Assembly (NCBI RefSeq): GCF_007995085.1
Contig: NZ_VOQS01000005.1
Location: forward strand, 2,542,001 to 2,606,000
Direction: 5' to 3'
Length of the DNA stretch: 64,000 nt
From: Paraburkholderia azotifigens
Lineage (GTDB): Bacteria; Pseudomonadota; Gammaproteobacteria; Burkholderiales; Burkholderiaceae
Shown: positions 20,721 through 32,128 of the stretch, piece after piece
Position numbering within the stretch: position 1 is the stretch's first letter
Layout of the letters: every line of letters starts with the position of its first letter
Notes under the pieces: model-generated
What the model saw: the letters and a program-made list of their open reading frames with translations, nothing else
What the model was told of the DNA's origin: nothing
The model's database searches: none
Made by a program: the position numbers and the translations under genes

Positions 20721-22319
20721 ATGTTCATGGAAAGGTCAGCGGCCGGATTACAGGCGCATGAGTTTGTACTCTCGAATGTTTCCCCCAGCGTCGCTCAAAG
20801 GCGGTTCGCGCTTTGCGTTGTGCTAGTGCTGCTCGTTGTCTTTGTCATCTTGGCAGGCCCGCTCTCGGGTCTGCCGCTGAGGCGGGTTGACGCCTTTGTA
20901 CCCGCCTACGGCACTGCGATCTTCGTCATCGACTCTATCACCGCAGCCCTGCTCTTCGCGCAGTTTTCCGTCCTACGCTCGCATGCGCTTCTCGCACTGG
21001 CAGGTGGCTATTTCCTGACGGCGCTCATCGCAATTCCTTGGACGCTCACATTTCCAGGCGTGTTGGCGCCGGAGGGCGGCCTTGGCGGCGGCCTCCAGAG
21101 TACGGTTTGGCTCTATGTCCTGTCACACGCGGGCTTCGCCCTGTTCGCGATCATCTACATACTGCTGAAGGATGCCGATCCAATGGAGTGGCTGTCGCCA
21201 CGCTCCATTCGTTCGAGGGTCCTTACGACTGTCGGATCAGTTACTGCGGTGGTCTGTTGCGCAACAGTTTTCGTTACAACAGGCCATGCGCTCCTCCCGC
21301 GCATCATGCTCGACACGGCGCAGGTTTCCTCTCTCTGGTACTACGTGGTCGGACCGATGGCGGCATTATTCGTCGGCGCGCTTCTCTTGCTATGGCTGCG
21401 GCACCGCTCGGTACTCGATCTCTGGCTGATGTTGGTCTTGTTCGCATATATCATCGAGATCTCCCTCACCGCCTTTCCCATCCCGTACCGCTTTAGTGTC
21501 GGCTGGTATGCCGGGCGAGTTTACGGCGTGCTTTCCGGCAGCTTTGTGCTGCTCATCCTGATAAAAGAAGTGACGATGCTATACGGCGAACTGCTGCGCG
21601 CAGTCCTTGCCCAACGCCGGGAGCGCGAGGTGCGTCTGCTGACCGGGGACGCGGTCGCAGCCACCGTTGCGCACGAGATCAAGCAGCCATTGTCGGCGAT
21701 GATTGTAAACGCCAGTGCGACCCTGCGCTGGCTTGATTGCGCGACGCCCAACATCGATGAGGCCAAAGCCGGATTACAGCTGATCGTGAAAGACGGGCAC
21801 CGTGCGGGCGCGGTGATCGAGAATATTCGGACGCTCTTCAAGAGGGATGCGCGAACCCGGACCTCGCTCGACGTCAACAATCTGATCCGCGAAGCTCTGG
21901 CGCTCGTGCGCGACGACCTGCAGACGCATCGGGTAGCGGTTCAAACCGACTACGGCCAATCGCTCCCACCGATAGAGGGCAACCAGGTTCAGTTGCAGCA
22001 GCTGCTCGTGAATTTGATCACGAACGCGATCGATTCAATGGCCACTGAAGATGGGGGCCGGGTAATTTCCTTAAGGTCGAAAGTCTACGACTCCGACAGT
22101 CTGGTGGTGTCGGTCGAAGACGTGGGGAAGGGTGTTGACCCGCGCGCTGTCGATCTGATATTCACACCGCAGTTTACGACCAAGGTGCACGGGATGGGGA
22201 TGGGATTGTCGATTTGCCGGTCGATCATCGAGGCCCATCGGGGGCGGTTGTGGGTGACCGCCAATCTGCCCCGAGGTGCCGTTTTTCACTTCACGCTGCC
22301 CACGCACCGGGAGCACTAG
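20721..22319 (+). CDS. Membrane sensor histidine kinase, orphan
   Basis: 532 residues. An N-terminal half of seven or eight hydrophobic segments resembles MASE-type membrane sensor modules, followed by HisKA with H-box VAHEIKQPLSAM and HATPase_c with N-box NLITNAIDSM, G1 VEDVGKGVDP and G2 HGMGMGLSICRSI. It would autophosphorylate in response to an unknown membrane or envelope signal. ATG 20721 follows GAGG by five bases; the frame opens at 20685. No response regulator adjoins it. FixJ-type partners of this kinase class exist in the window at 63053 (intact) and 4673 (broken), but a link is speculative. Confidence 0.92.
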   Translation: MFMERSAAGLQAHEFVLSNVSPSVAQRRFALCVVLVLLVVFVILAGPLSGLPLRRVDAFVPAYGTAIFVIDSITAALLFAQFSVLRSHALLALAGGYFLTALIAIPWTLTFPGVLAPEGGLGGGLQSTVWLYVLSHAGFALFAIIYILLKDADPMEWLSPRSIRSRVLTTVGSVTAVVCCATVFVTTGHALLPRIMLDTAQVSSLWYYVVGPMAALFVGALLLLWLRHRSVLDLWLMLVLFAYIIEISLTAFPIPYRFSVGWYAGRVYGVLSGSFVLLILIKEVTMLYGELLRAVLAQRREREVRLLTGDAVAATVAHEIKQPLSAMIVNASATLRWLDCATPNIDEAKAGLQLIVKDGHRAGAVIENIRTLFKRDARTRTSLDVNNLIREALALVRDDLQTHRVAVQTDYGQSLPPIEGNQVQLQQLLVNLITNAIDSMATEDGGRVISLRSKVYDSDSLVVSVEDVGKGVDPRAVDLIFTPQFTTKVHGMGMGLSICRSIIEAHRGRLWVTANLPRGAVFHFTLPTHREH

Positions 22320-23057
22320 CATGCGCAGTGCCACTCTTGAAGATGCAGGAGGTACTATTTCGGTCGGCCCCCTCGGGGCAAGATGCGCAGCAGCGGCAGC
22401 CAAACGGTTCCTTTCATAGAACCGTCGCTTGCAAACAGTTTGATCATCCGGAGTTCCAATTTCAGGTTTCCGATTGTGCGATTGCCGCATAGGACAACAG
22501 TTGGCTGAAGCGATTTTCTGACCAACGTGTCGCGGACCGTGAACGATTTCGCTCCGGCGAGACTTGCAAGTCGGTTGGATGCTAACAATGCTCCTAGGCC
22601 GGCGCGGCTGACTCTCTCCGTATCACCGAGCCCGATACGCAGATCCATGTGGTAGGGGCCTGAAGGCGAGATCAAACCAGTGCCCGGTTCGTTTTCGAGG
22701 TATGTGCGCTGTCCCTTCTGGGTCCGCGAGTACTCGTTCACTCGCACCGGCGTCTGACATTCGACGCTACCACGGCGCAAACGGCGGCAAAGCGCCTATC
22801 AGCTGCCTCACAGTGGCCAACATTCCAGCGTTCGCTATAGCCGACAAGTACGCCTAGAGTCCGCCGGAAAACCAGCCGTTCGAGTGGCGGCTGCACGGTT
22901 TAGACGAGCGGCGGACTGTGGCGAGAGCACCGGTTAAAGGGGGCGCTATGAAGCTGCCTGAAATCTCCAACGGCTGCTTTCGGGTGGCTTCTGTGAATGA
23001 GTATGGTCGGCCAACTCCAGCCGTTCGTCTTTGTGGCATGTGCACCGGTCAAAGCCG
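22320..23057. other. No convincing gene
   Basis: A minus-strand frame at 22355-22780 is open for 141 codons but shows no recognised motif or ribosome site. An inverted GTCCGCC / GGCGGAC pair spans about 22859-22917. Nothing else was identified. Confidence 0.4.
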
Positions 23058-23177
23058 TTACGACCTTATCCACTTCCTGGCAGGAAAAGGAGTGTATAAG
23101 TCAATAAAAGCGCCGGATGCTGCCGCCAACTTCTCTTCATCGTAGACATCCCGATAATGGATCGCATAGATGTACAT
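23058..23177 (-). CDS. Possible 39-residue protein
   Basis: Starts at ATG 23177 with AGGAG six bases upstream and reads MYIYAIHYRDVYDEEKLAA onward to a stop at 23058. The strong ribosome site and acidic, aromatic composition make translation plausible. I do not recognise the family; it could be the start of a longer gene that was cut. Confidence 0.3.
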   Translation of the reverse strand: MYIYAIHYRDVYDEEKLAAASGAFIDLYTPFPARKWIRS

Positions 23178-23247
23178 GGCAAGCTCCTGCGGCATTCAAG
23201 AAGGATGTGGTCACCGGACTTTTGCTTCAAGTGAGGTGTTCATTCCG

Positions 23248-23520
23248 CTAGCAACTGCCTATGCTCTCCGACCGCTCTTCCGTGACGGGCTCGTCTATTC
23301 GCGCCACGATGTTCTCCGGTCCCAATGATTGACCACAGGAAAGGCACGCGGGCGTGGCATCGGCGAACAGCGGATCGAGTCCTTCATATTCTCCTAGATG
23401 GGAAAGACCGCAGACGAAATTGAAGTGCCACTGTGGCATTATTGTGTTATCCCTGCTTTCGACAATAAAGCCGCGATGACCGCACGCACACAGTAGGGTG
23501 AAAATCTTGCGCCTTTTCAT
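23248..23520 (-). CDS. Small zinc-ribbon hypothetical protein
   Basis: A 90-residue cytoplasmic protein with two widely spaced Cys pairs: LLCACGHRGF near the N-terminus and CLSCGQSLG near residue 65, together likely forming one zinc site. Start ATG 23520 follows GGGAGG by six bases; the open frame begins 12 codons earlier but without a site. I do not recognise the family and no neighbour suggests a role. Confidence 0.6.
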   Translation of the reverse strand: MKRRKIFTLLCACGHRGFIVESRDNTIMPQWHFNFVCGLSHLGEYEGLDPLFADATPACLSCGQSLGPENIVARIDEPVTEERSESIGSC

Positions 23521-24536
23521 GGACAGCCTCCCTTCCTTCCTTCGTCCGCGAGCCACCTGGCCGGCGGCTTTTTATATCCCACGCGTAGAAGACGCCGGTC
23601 GCTCGCGCCCGAATCCGATCGTACCGATGCGGTTCAAAGTCCGGCGATACGACCCTTAGTCGGAACACAAACAAATGCTCTTCCTATGCACGTTGTATTG
23701 CTTGCAGTCTAGCGGGATCTTGGGATCCGCAAACTCATGGTAGACCGCCGACCAAAAGAAAACCATTGTACGAACGGTTCAGTGCAGTCTTACGTGGGCA
23801 TATAGCGCTCATACTTTTGGATACCTCGATGTAGCTTGCGCAGAAGATAGCCGCTCCTATCCGCAAGGCGACCTAGCGCTCAAGCACCAGCTACGCACGT
23901 CGAGCGCATCCGCGTCGCAACAGCGCTGGAAGCAACGCAGCGCGGCATTCTCACAAGTCGAGGCCTCGCATCGCCGGGCGCGCAAAGCATCCTGAACGTA
24001 CGGAAGCAGGAATCCGCCGACCATGCGATCTCGAAAGTCTGTTCGACCGTGTCTGATGCGAACCTGCGTAGCGTAGCCAGCGACTTCGAAACACGCGCGG
24101 CAATCAAAAGTTTCGTGCAGTGCGGTAAGGGGCGTGAACATTCTCGCTACCATCTCGGCCTTTTCGATTCTAGCGATCTATTCAACACGGATGACGAAAA
24201 TAGGCGCGGCAATTCCGGATCGACGAGATCTCTGGGCGTGCGGCGCAATCACGCTTGACCTACTTCCTACACGAGTGTGGATGTCGGCAGCGCGACTCGC
24301 AGTTGCCCAACGGACGACAAATCTGATTATTGGGTTTGACCGGCTTGCGTTCTTATCCTGCATGTTGCATTTGCGGCGTATGTAGGCTCCGGCAGCTAAG
24401 CTTTAATGGGGATCGGAATTCAGAATCAAGAGGGCCGGGAAAATACCTAGCAATGTAATTGCCCTTATCGCTGAAATATCGCGAACTGAAAGCCTTTTAT
24501 AAAAGCGAGGAATCGCCTCAGCCCCCTCGCTAGATT
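23521..24536. other. No convincing gene
   Basis: Several short overlapping frames on both strands (the longest about 98 codons) show no family resemblance or ribosome site. A frame at 23447-23674 minus overlaps the 5' end of the zinc-ribbon gene and is probably spurious. Confidence 0.4.
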
Positions 24537-24914
24537 TTAGCAAGCGCCAGCCTGTCTTGCTCCGTAGGTTGCTTGACTTCCGGTATATCGGTCTCCGGCA
24601 TTTGAGGAAAGTTGACGAATGAGGCCTTTGCACGAGAAGCCTTGCATGCTGAGATACTGCTTCGCAGACTTCACTGCCTGCTGGTTCCAGTCAACGTTCA
24701 GACTGTCCACGGCAACCGTAGCATCGGCAATCGTGTATCCGTCCCCGGCATCCGATGAGAGTTGATGAATAAGCCCGTCCCGCGAGAACGCTTGCATAAT
24801 GAGATACTGCTTTGCTGATCTAACCGCGTTATTCTGAGGGCCAGTCAAATCTCCGGCCCATGTGGATGCAGCAGCAAACAAAGCGGCAGTCATGGCAACC
24901 TTCCAAAAATTCAT
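24537..24914 (-). CDS. Ltp-family secreted protein with two repeat domains
   Basis: 125 residues. A signal peptide (MNFWKVAMTAALFAAASTWA) is followed by two tandem copies of the Ltp domain: NAVRSAKQYLIMQAFSRDGL with IHQLSSDAGDGYT, then QAVKSAKQYLSMQGFSCKGL with IRQLSSNAGDRYT. This helical repeat is known from the Ltp superinfection-exclusion lipoprotein of a Streptococcus phage and from Gram-positive surface proteins. The copy here has no lipobox Cys, so it is probably soluble in the periplasm or secreted. ATG 24914 has GGAG ten bases upstream. Function in Gram-negative bacteria is not established. Confidence 0.8.
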   Translation of the reverse strand: MNFWKVAMTAALFAAASTWAGDLTGPQNNAVRSAKQYLIMQAFSRDGLIHQLSSDAGDGYTIADATVAVDSLNVDWNQQAVKSAKQYLSMQGFSCKGLIRQLSSNAGDRYTGSQATYGARQAGAC

Positions 24915-25790
24915 TGAAATAAATCTCCGTGAACATATGCGATACCTCTGACGCCATGGAAGCTCTTGCCCCAAGGGCTACAAGCGGCGACGCGCACCGC
25001 GATGAGATGAGTTTTGTATTGAAGGCCAAGCAAAGCTTACCTTAACTTTAACCGTCTATGTCTAAGTTCTCTGGCATAGCGAGTTGGCCATGTCGACGCA
25101 TCGTCTAAGATGCTTGCTTTCGGCGAATACTCGTGACGTTATGTCCACTATGTGCGCGCCACCGGCTCGCCATGGCTGCGATTAGCGGAGCCCCGACCGA
25201 CTTCGTCGTGTGCCGTGATCGTCGCTTGCAACTAAAGAAGGCATGAACAAGATGCCGCACGCGCCGCTCCTATTTCCGACAACGGTCCGTTCGACAAGAG
25301 TTTGCACATTGCCGAATCGAGAGGGCAGAGCGGATCGGCGGAGTGAGGGCGAGGACGAAAGGTGTCAGGTCGCGCAGGCGTTTGAAAGTGCTGGACCGGT
25401 CTAGCGTCGAGGATGGCCCAGCCCAACAATCATTTCATGGCCCTACGGCCGGTCTCAGCAAATGGATACCATAGGCGACCCATCAAGGAAAACTTCTGTC
25501 GATGCTCGGATTTCTCGCGCGAATGCATTGGAGTATGGTTGACTTGAGCAGGACCGGCTCACGATGTTTACCAATCCGCAATGGTTTTCGCCCATTCGCG
25601 AATGGCTGTCGCTTGGTATTCCGGCGAGTCCGCATCACCGGTTCTCCACCCTTTCTGTGAAATTTCTGTGCTTTTTTTGTGAAGGTTGCTGTTCCCCACG
25701 GGAATCCCTTGCGCGTAAGCCTCTCGCATTGACTCCATTGTATTGACTGACCCGATTCGCGCTCCATTGACTGCTACGCCTAATTTGCAA
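24915..25790. other. No convincing gene
   Basis: Several short frames without family resemblance or ribosome sites. No RNA gene or IS end recognised. Confidence 0.4.
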
Positions 25791-26237
25791 ATGCCGAACG
25801 ACTCCAGAATACTACTGTTCTATGATGGAACAACCGAAGCAAAGTCCGCTTTGCTTCGATGCGCCTCGCTTTCTTTAGCGCTTGCGGCCGTTGTCGATGT
25901 CGTCGCGGTTGTCGATTGCATTGGCACGGGAGCCATCGCTGGGGGCATGATGAATGAAGTCTTGGTATTGCAAATGGAAGCAAACGCGCGCTCTGACCTG
26001 AAGTACGCAATCGACGAGCTAAATATGAATGGAATTTCTGCATGCGGCCATCTCGTATTTGGCCACGCTGTGGATGCGATCTCTCAGCTGCTCGAACGAT
26101 TGAGCGCCGATATGATCGTCGTCGGTCACCGTGTGAAAACCGGCTTCGCGAGATGGTACGGGGGGCGCCCGCTTCACATTGACCTGTCGGACAGGTTAAA
26201 AGGGGCGACGATCGTTACCGTAACTGTGGGCTGGTGA
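25791..26237 (+). CDS. Universal stress protein (UspA family)
   Basis: 148 residues with the UspA fold: first strand RILLFYDGTTEAKSAL, a central AVDAISQLLERLSADMIVVG segment and a C-terminal nucleotide-binding region. The usual G-2x-G-9x-G-S/T loop is degraded (VVGHRVKTGFARWYGG), so ATP binding is doubtful. ATG 25791 gives the normal family length; TTG 25743 would add 16 residues. Neither has a clear ribosome site. Usp proteins help survival under stress, with no defined reaction. It stands upstream of trpS in the same direction, 130 bases apart. Confidence 0.8.
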   Translation: MPNDSRILLFYDGTTEAKSALLRCASLSLALAAVVDVVAVVDCIGTGAIAGGMMNEVLVLQMEANARSDLKYAIDELNMNGISACGHLVFGHAVDAISQLLERLSADMIVVGHRVKTGFARWYGGRPLHIDLSDRLKGATIVTVTVGW

Positions 26238-26361
26238 GTGAGATCATCCGCAACAATGGGGCCTGCAGTGGCTTTGGTTGCGCCACCTGACGCCTCCGGG
26301 CCTGGCGGCGTTTGAGGCTCCCTGCCATTGAGACTGGTACCATTAAACGATAGGGCTGTAG

Positions 26362-27375
<1,014 letters not shown>

Positions 27376-27530
27376 AGCTAAGCGGCCGCTGTCGACTATT
27401 TCAGCACTGCCCTCGAATGTCGCAAGTGGCACAACGGCGTTAGGGAAAGCGTTGATGAAAATCGCGCGCGGCGTGACCGCGAGCGCGAAGCTGGGCGCGT
27501 AGGCCGCAGGGCTTAACGCTTGCACGATAT

Positions 27531-27986
27531 TCAACCGCGCGTTAGCGGCGGGCGTTTCATACTTACAAGCTCTATCAGCTCATGCCGGTCATCTGCGGAT
27601 GAGACGGCAACGGTCAACCATTTCCCGTCGGGGTATGGATGAGCATCGTCGTAGAGCTTCACCAACTTCGGGCTCCAGGAATAACGACGCTCGTCAAATT
27701 TTTCCCGCTCCGCTCGCCCTAAGACGACGAGAACGGACAACATCCTGTATTCGGGCAACAAGGTGCAGAAGGCCTTGGTTTTCTTGTAGCGCAGTGACCA
27801 ACCGCGTTTCTTGCCGCCATAGAGCCAGTCGGGTGCGAAAACACCAGGGTAGGATGCGTCGATCCAGCTTTGCAGACGGGTCCAATGTTTGAACGCATCG
27901 GCCCCCATCCAGTCGCGTAGAGTTCGCTCATCGGGTGGTGTGGATTTGTCGGTGATCCTATCGCCGATTTCGGGAGACTGATTCAT
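27531..27986 (-). CDS. DUF3788-like protein
   Basis: 151 residues. ATG 27986 follows AGAGGAAAGCAAC and is preferred to the in-frame start at 28034. Segments such as LQSWIDASYPGVFAPDWLYG, GWSLRYKKTKAFCTLLPEY and VLGRAEREKFDERR fit my recollection of DUF3788, a small cytoplasmic family often annotated in phage, stress or toxin-like contexts, without known activity. It is a single gene convergent with trpS. Confidence 0.75.
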   Translation of the reverse strand: MNQSPEIGDRITDKSTPPDERTLRDWMGADAFKHWTRLQSWIDASYPGVFAPDWLYGGKKRGWSLRYKKTKAFCTLLPEYRMLSVLVVLGRAEREKFDERRYSWSPKLVKLYDDAHPYPDGKWLTVAVSSADDRHELIELVSMKRPPLTRG

Positions 27987-28248
27987 GTTGCTTTCCTCTT
28001 CCTCTTTGTAGGCGGAATGCTTTTGCCGGTGCATGTGCTCTTCTCGCCAGCGATCTTACATGAGCTTCTGGCCAGTGATTCGGATGCTTCTGAAGGCTTA
28101 TTCATATCCTCTGGAGGCCGCAATGGCAGTCTCCAAATTCACAGATCTTCGATGCGGCCAGACACGACGTGCTAATCGGGACTACAATGGCTCAGTCGTC
28201 TGCAGGGAAAATAAACGTTAGCGTAGTGAATTCAACTCATGACACTTC

Positions 28249-28261
28249 GTTACTGCGTAAC
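28249..28261. repeat. Dispersed palindrome GTTAC-TGC-GTAAC
   Basis: Perfect inverted repeat, extended by one base on each side (C...G). Non-coding location. Confidence 0.6.
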
Positions 28262-28425
28262 GGACATGATGGCATTCAGTGACGCTGTCCGGCTAAAGTG
28301 CAAAACGGCATGAGTTGCGTATTTTCACCAGACACCTGCGATAAGGTAACGATTAAGTGGTGTTCGGTGGACGCAGTCGTGTAGGTGCCTTGGGCGACCG
28401 CGTAATGTTGAGCGTCCGTCTAGCC

Positions 28426-28438
28426 GTTACGCGGTAAC
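28426..28438. repeat. Dispersed palindrome GTTAC-GCG-GTAAC
   Basis: Perfect inverted repeat with the same 13-bp sequence as the copy at 41107. Non-coding location. Confidence 0.6.
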
Positions 28439-28638
28439 AAAACTAAGCCGGTGACAGCAATAGCGATATGCGACAGGTTGATCGACGTCACCACTGGCCA
28501 CAGCCATTTGTCGATACGTACGCAAGCGCCCGGTTCGGTTGAATTCTTGTAGCCCTTCAATGCTTCTTCAGGCTATTCCGGACGCCGTAAGCCATCGCAC
28601 GGTTGCACATTGAAAGATTGCTGGCGGGAGGCGCAATT

Positions 28639-29709
28639 TCAAGCCACGGAAGCACTTTGCGGCGTGCTTGCCTGGACCGGCCAGCCTTGCAGGTGCTGGG
28701 CAACGATTTCGCCGAGCGCCGCGATCCACGCGTGCGATGCATTCAGGCAGGGAATCGCGTGAAAAACTTTCCCGCCGGCGTGCACGAATTCGTCGCGCAC
28801 TTCCATGCCGATTTCCTCGATCGTTTCCAGACAGTCGGCCGTGAAACCCGGACAGAACACGTCCGCCCGGCGCACGCCCGCCGCACCCAGTTCCTTTAGC
28901 GTCGGCGCCGTATAGGGTTGCAGCCACTCTGCCTTGCCGAAACGCGACTGGAACGTGACCCGGCACTCGACGGGCGTGAGCCCGAGCGCGTGCATCAACA
29001 GCGACGCCGTCTGCTGGCATTGCTCGTGGTACGGGTCGCCCAGATCGAGCGTGCGCTTCGGCACGCCGTGGAAACTCAGCACCAGTTTGTCGCCCGCCGC
29101 GAAATCCGGGCGGCCGTGCGCATGCCAGTAGTGATTCACCTGCGCGGCGAGCGCTGCGATATAGGCGGGATGATCCGCGTACTGACGCACCGTGCGGATT
29201 TCCGGCTGCTTGCGCATGCGCTTGAGCGCGGCGAACGCGTCGTCGAAGGCAGTGGCCGTTGTCGACGACGAATACTGCGGGTACATCGGCATCAGCAAAA
29301 TGCGCTCGGCGCCCGCCAGCTTCAACTCATTGAGCATGGCGGGAATGCCGGGCGTGCCGTAGCGCATCGCGTAATCGACGATCACGGAATAGTCGTTCAG
29401 CTGCAGCAGATGCCGCAGCCCTTCCACCTGTTTCTCAGTGTGCACGCGCAGCGGCGAGCCTTCCGGCATCCACACGGCCGCGTACTTCTTCCCCGAAGCC
29501 ACGCCTCGAAACGGCAGAATCAGCAGACGCAGGATGATTTGCCACAGCAACGACGGAATCTCGACGACGCGCGGATCGGACAGGAACTGCGCCAGATAGC
29601 GCCGCACGGCGCGAGGCGTCGGCGAATCGGGCGTGCCGAGATTGATCAGCAATACGGCGACGCGACGAGCCGCAGCAAACTCCAATGACCGTTCGAGATT
29701 GAGGCGCAT
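28639..29709 (-). CDS. hemH: Ferrochelatase
   Basis: A 356-residue enzyme inserting Fe(II) into protoporphyrin IX, the last step of heme synthesis. Family hallmarks are clear: [20 protein letters not shown] at the start, [16 protein letters not shown], the catalytic-site segment [13 protein letters not shown] with its His, and [14 protein letters not shown] with the acidic residue. ATG 29709 gives the usual N-terminus (MRLNLER); TTG 29715 would add two residues. The gene stands alone on the same strand as hemF and the broken hemE, each separated by more than 9 kb of unrelated DNA. It appears intact. Confidence 0.96.
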   Translation of the reverse strand: MRLNLERSLEFAAARRVAVLLINLGTPDSPTPRAVRRYLAQFLSDPRVVEIPSLLWQIILRLLILPFRGVASGKKYAAVWMPEGSPLRVHTEKQVEGLRHLLQLNDYSVIVDYAMRYGTPGIPAMLNELKLAGAERILLMPMYPQYSSSTTATAFDDAFAALKRMRKQPEIRTVRQYADHPAYIAALAAQVNHYWHAHGRPDFAAGDKLVLSFHGVPKRTLDLGDPYHEQCQQTASLLMHALGLTPVECRVTFQSRFGKAEWLQPYTAPTLKELGAAGVRRADVFCPGFTADCLETIEEIGMEVRDEFVHAGGKVFHAIPCLNASHAWIAALGEIVAQHLQGWPVQASTPQSASVA

Positions 29710-30193
29710 AGGCAAAAGACAAGTGCCGCGCGAAGGCGCGGCATGAAATGGACAATTATGAACTGAAGCTCATTATAGCCGCGCCCTCTGCCGGCGACAC
29801 CTGGGCGTTCGGCCAATTGGCACGGGCAAAGGAACGCCGCGGATGATGCACATCATGGCGGCGCCGGCGTGTCTTACCGCAGAAATGATCTATTTGGCTT
29901 CCGTCTCCACTGCGGTGAGCTAGTCGCCCTTCTGGCTGAATCAGCAAACGCGAACTCATAACTCGTAGGTGACCCATAGCAGATGCGTAATGGGTGATAG
30001 GCGACGACCAGTAATGGCCGGTGGTACTCTGGAAGACATGTTACGGTGCGCCGGCATCGGAGTCCTGTTTGTCAGCTCAGAGGTCTATTTCATGGTATGA
30101 AGTCGCTAGACACCCGATATTCGCCGGCGGGATTGGCGAACGCGCGCGGCCTGAAACCAAGATGCTGTTCATAAGCGGCAGGATTGTTGACAA
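29710..30193. other. No convincing gene
   Basis: Intergenic stretch between hemH and a regulator stop codon. No motif-bearing frame or terminator with a U-tract was found. Confidence 0.4.
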
Positions 30194-31603
30194 TCAGTGA
30201 TCGAAGGCCTCTCTCAACCGCCGGACTTGCTTTAAAGCTTGCTCCGGAGTGGCAATATTGGCAAATCCCATCAGCAGTCCAACCGGCGATCGACGGCGTA
30301 TGCACCATTCGCTCAAGGCCATTATTGCTAAACCTTTGGCATTGGCAGCGGCAGCGAATGCCTTATCGTTGTACTTTGGTTTTAGATGCGCAACCACATG
30401 GATTCCACCCGCGCGTTCCGGAACCAGCAGCATATCGCCGAACACGTGAGCCAAAGCCTGAACCAGATAATCGCGTCTTGTCGCGTAAAGTGAACGCATT
30501 TTCTTGATGTGCCGAGCAAAATGGCCCTGCTCCATGAAATCGGCGACGGTGGCCTGAAAAAGGACTGGGCTGCTTCCGAGTTGCGCCATCGAGTTCCGGA
30601 ACTTGTCGATTTCATGCTCCGGAACCACCAGGTAGGCCAGTCGCAATCCCGGGTATAGCACCTTGCTGAAGGTGCCGGCATATAGCACCCGCCCCCCGTG
30701 GTCCAGGCTTTTCAGAGGGGGAAGGGGCCGGCCGTCGTATCTGAACTCGCTGTCATAATCGTCTTCGATGATCCATGCGCGTTGAGCTTGCGCCCAATCC
30801 AATAACGCCAATCTTCGGGGCAGTGACAGGGCGACGCCGGAGGGGCTTTGATGTGTTGGCGTAACCACTGCGAACCGGGCGTCAACCGCGTGACGCAGAC
30901 CGGCTTCGACGTTCAGGCCATCGTCATCTACTGGCACCGGAATCAATTGCATGCCGGCATCCTCAAGGAACCGTCGAGCGTGCAGATACCCTGGATCCTC
31001 GAACCAGCCGCTATCACCATGCCGGAACAAAGTGCGTCGAATCAGTTCCAGTGCTCCGCGGTATCCTGCAGTTACGAAAACCTGATCGGGCGTGCAGGCG
31101 ATACCGCGTGAAACCGCCAGATAAGCAGCAATCGCCCGCCGCAGCGGCTCATATCCGCTTGGATCCGCGTTGACCATGTCCGCGACGTGCATCGCGCGCA
31201 AATTTCGCCCTGCGAGCCGAACCCAGGTTTTCCGGGGAAAAGCGTCCAGTGCGGGCAATCCCAATTGCAAAGGCTTGGAGCCGGCTTGTTTCACGTGACT
31301 TGATCGGGAAGGAATGCTCGACCCAACCGGTGTCGTCGCGCTGACGCGCCCATCAAGCTGAGGAGACACGACCGTGCCGGCCGGTCCACGTCCTATCAGA
31401 TACCCCTCGCTGCTCAACATCTGATATGCCGCCTCAACAGTACCGCGTGCGAGATTCAGTTCACTCGCGAGACTTCGAATCGAAGGCACGCGGTCGCCAG
31501 GAGCCAGCTTGCCGGTGGCGATTGCATTTCGAAAACGCCAATACAGCTGCAAATAGATCGGCGACTCGTGATCTGTCAGCGACTTGAAGTCAGGTAAGCC
31601 CAT
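30194..31603 (-). CDS. MocR/PdxR-type regulator (GntR HTH plus aminotransferase-like domain)
   Basis: 469 residues: an N-terminal GntR-type winged helix (YLQLYWRFRNAIATGKLAPG then SIRSLASELNLARGTVEAAY) and a large PLP-dependent aminotransferase-like domain with the PLP lysine in GTFSKVLYPGLR. MocR proteins use PLP adducts as signals and commonly control a divergent gene. Here 90 bases separate it from the divergent acetyltransferase-azoreductase pair, which is the likely target. Its effector is unknown. A second MocR regulator, with a similar layout, lies at 51820-53232. Confidence 0.93.
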   Translation of the reverse strand: MGLPDFKSLTDHESPIYLQLYWRFRNAIATGKLAPGDRVPSIRSLASELNLARGTVEAAYQMLSSEGYLIGRGPAGTVVSPQLDGRVSATTPVGSSIPSRSSHVKQAGSKPLQLGLPALDAFPRKTWVRLAGRNLRAMHVADMVNADPSGYEPLRRAIAAYLAVSRGIACTPDQVFVTAGYRGALELIRRTLFRHGDSGWFEDPGYLHARRFLEDAGMQLIPVPVDDDGLNVEAGLRHAVDARFAVVTPTHQSPSGVALSLPRRLALLDWAQAQRAWIIEDDYDSEFRYDGRPLPPLKSLDHGGRVLYAGTFSKVLYPGLRLAYLVVPEHEIDKFRNSMAQLGSSPVLFQATVADFMEQGHFARHIKKMRSLYATRRDYLVQALAHVFGDMLLVPERAGGIHVVAHLKPKYNDKAFAAAANAKGLAIMALSEWCIRRRSPVGLLMGFANIATPEQALKQVRRLREAFDH

Positions 31604-31693
31604 CTCGATGTCCCAGTCGATTGAGTGTTTCTTGTGCCTGTTGAGTAGGTCACCCTTCTTCTAAACTGGCGACTCGGTAACTCGGATATCGCC

Positions 31694-32128
31694 ATGACAT
31701 TCACCTCCTTACGTCATATCGACAACGATCAAGATTGTATCGCCTGCTATGCCGTCATGCTGGAGTTGCGACAGAATCTAATCGGGCCGGAAGCCTTTGT
31801 CGCGCAGTTACGAAGGCAATCAGAACAGGGCTACCGGCTGCTGGCTGCATGGCAGGGAGAAGAGATCGTTGCGCTGGCGGGTTATCGGTTCCAGGAAAAC
31901 CTGCTGTACGGTCGTTTCGTCTATATCGATGATCTGGTGGTAGGCGCTGGCGTACGCAGCCAAGGCCTCGGTCGGAGACTGATTGAAGCGGTACGTGAAG
32001 AGGCGAAACGACTGCGCTGTGATCGGCTTGTGCTCGACACAGGTTTGTCGAACGCGTTTGCTCAGCGCTTTTACTTCCGACAAGGCTTACTGGCAACAGG
32101 ATTGCATTTTGTTGAGGCGGTTGACTGA
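31694..32128 (+). CDS. GNAT-family N-acetyltransferase
   Basis: 144 residues with the GNAT acetyl-CoA site: VYIDDLVVGAGVRSQGLGRR carries the V-x-x-x-x-R/Q-x-x-G-x-G/A pyrophosphate loop, and the C-terminal NAFAQRFYFRQG is the usual AxxFYxxxGF element. The substrate is not predictable. It overlaps the next gene by one base (TGATG), so the two are translationally coupled, and it is divergent from the MocR regulator. Confidence 0.9.
   Translation: MTFTSLRHIDNDQDCIACYAVMLELRQNLIGPEAFVAQLRRQSEQGYRLLAAWQGEEIVALAGYRFQENLLYGRFVYIDDLVVGAGVRSQGLGRRLIEAVREEAKRLRCDRLVLDTGLSNAFAQRFYFRQGLLATGLHFVEAVD

Larger units (their letters stand above)
27987..28638. other. Non-coding stretch with two exact palindromes
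   Basis: No gene recognised. It contains two GTTAC-N3-GTAAC palindromes 177 bases apart (28249 and 28426), the densest occurrence in the window, and possibly decayed mobile DNA. Confidence 0.5.

Noticed and set aside
22355..22780. 141-codon minus-strand open frame
   Set aside because: No recognised motif, start site or neighbour support; could be chance in GC-rich DNA.
22859..22917. GTCCGCC / GGCGGAC inverted repeat as IS ends
   Set aside because: Too short, no transposase or target duplication nearby.
26213..26224. GTTAC-C-GTAAC near the end of the Usp gene
   Set aside because: The centre is one base instead of three and it lies in coding sequence, so it is not counted with the dispersed palindrome.
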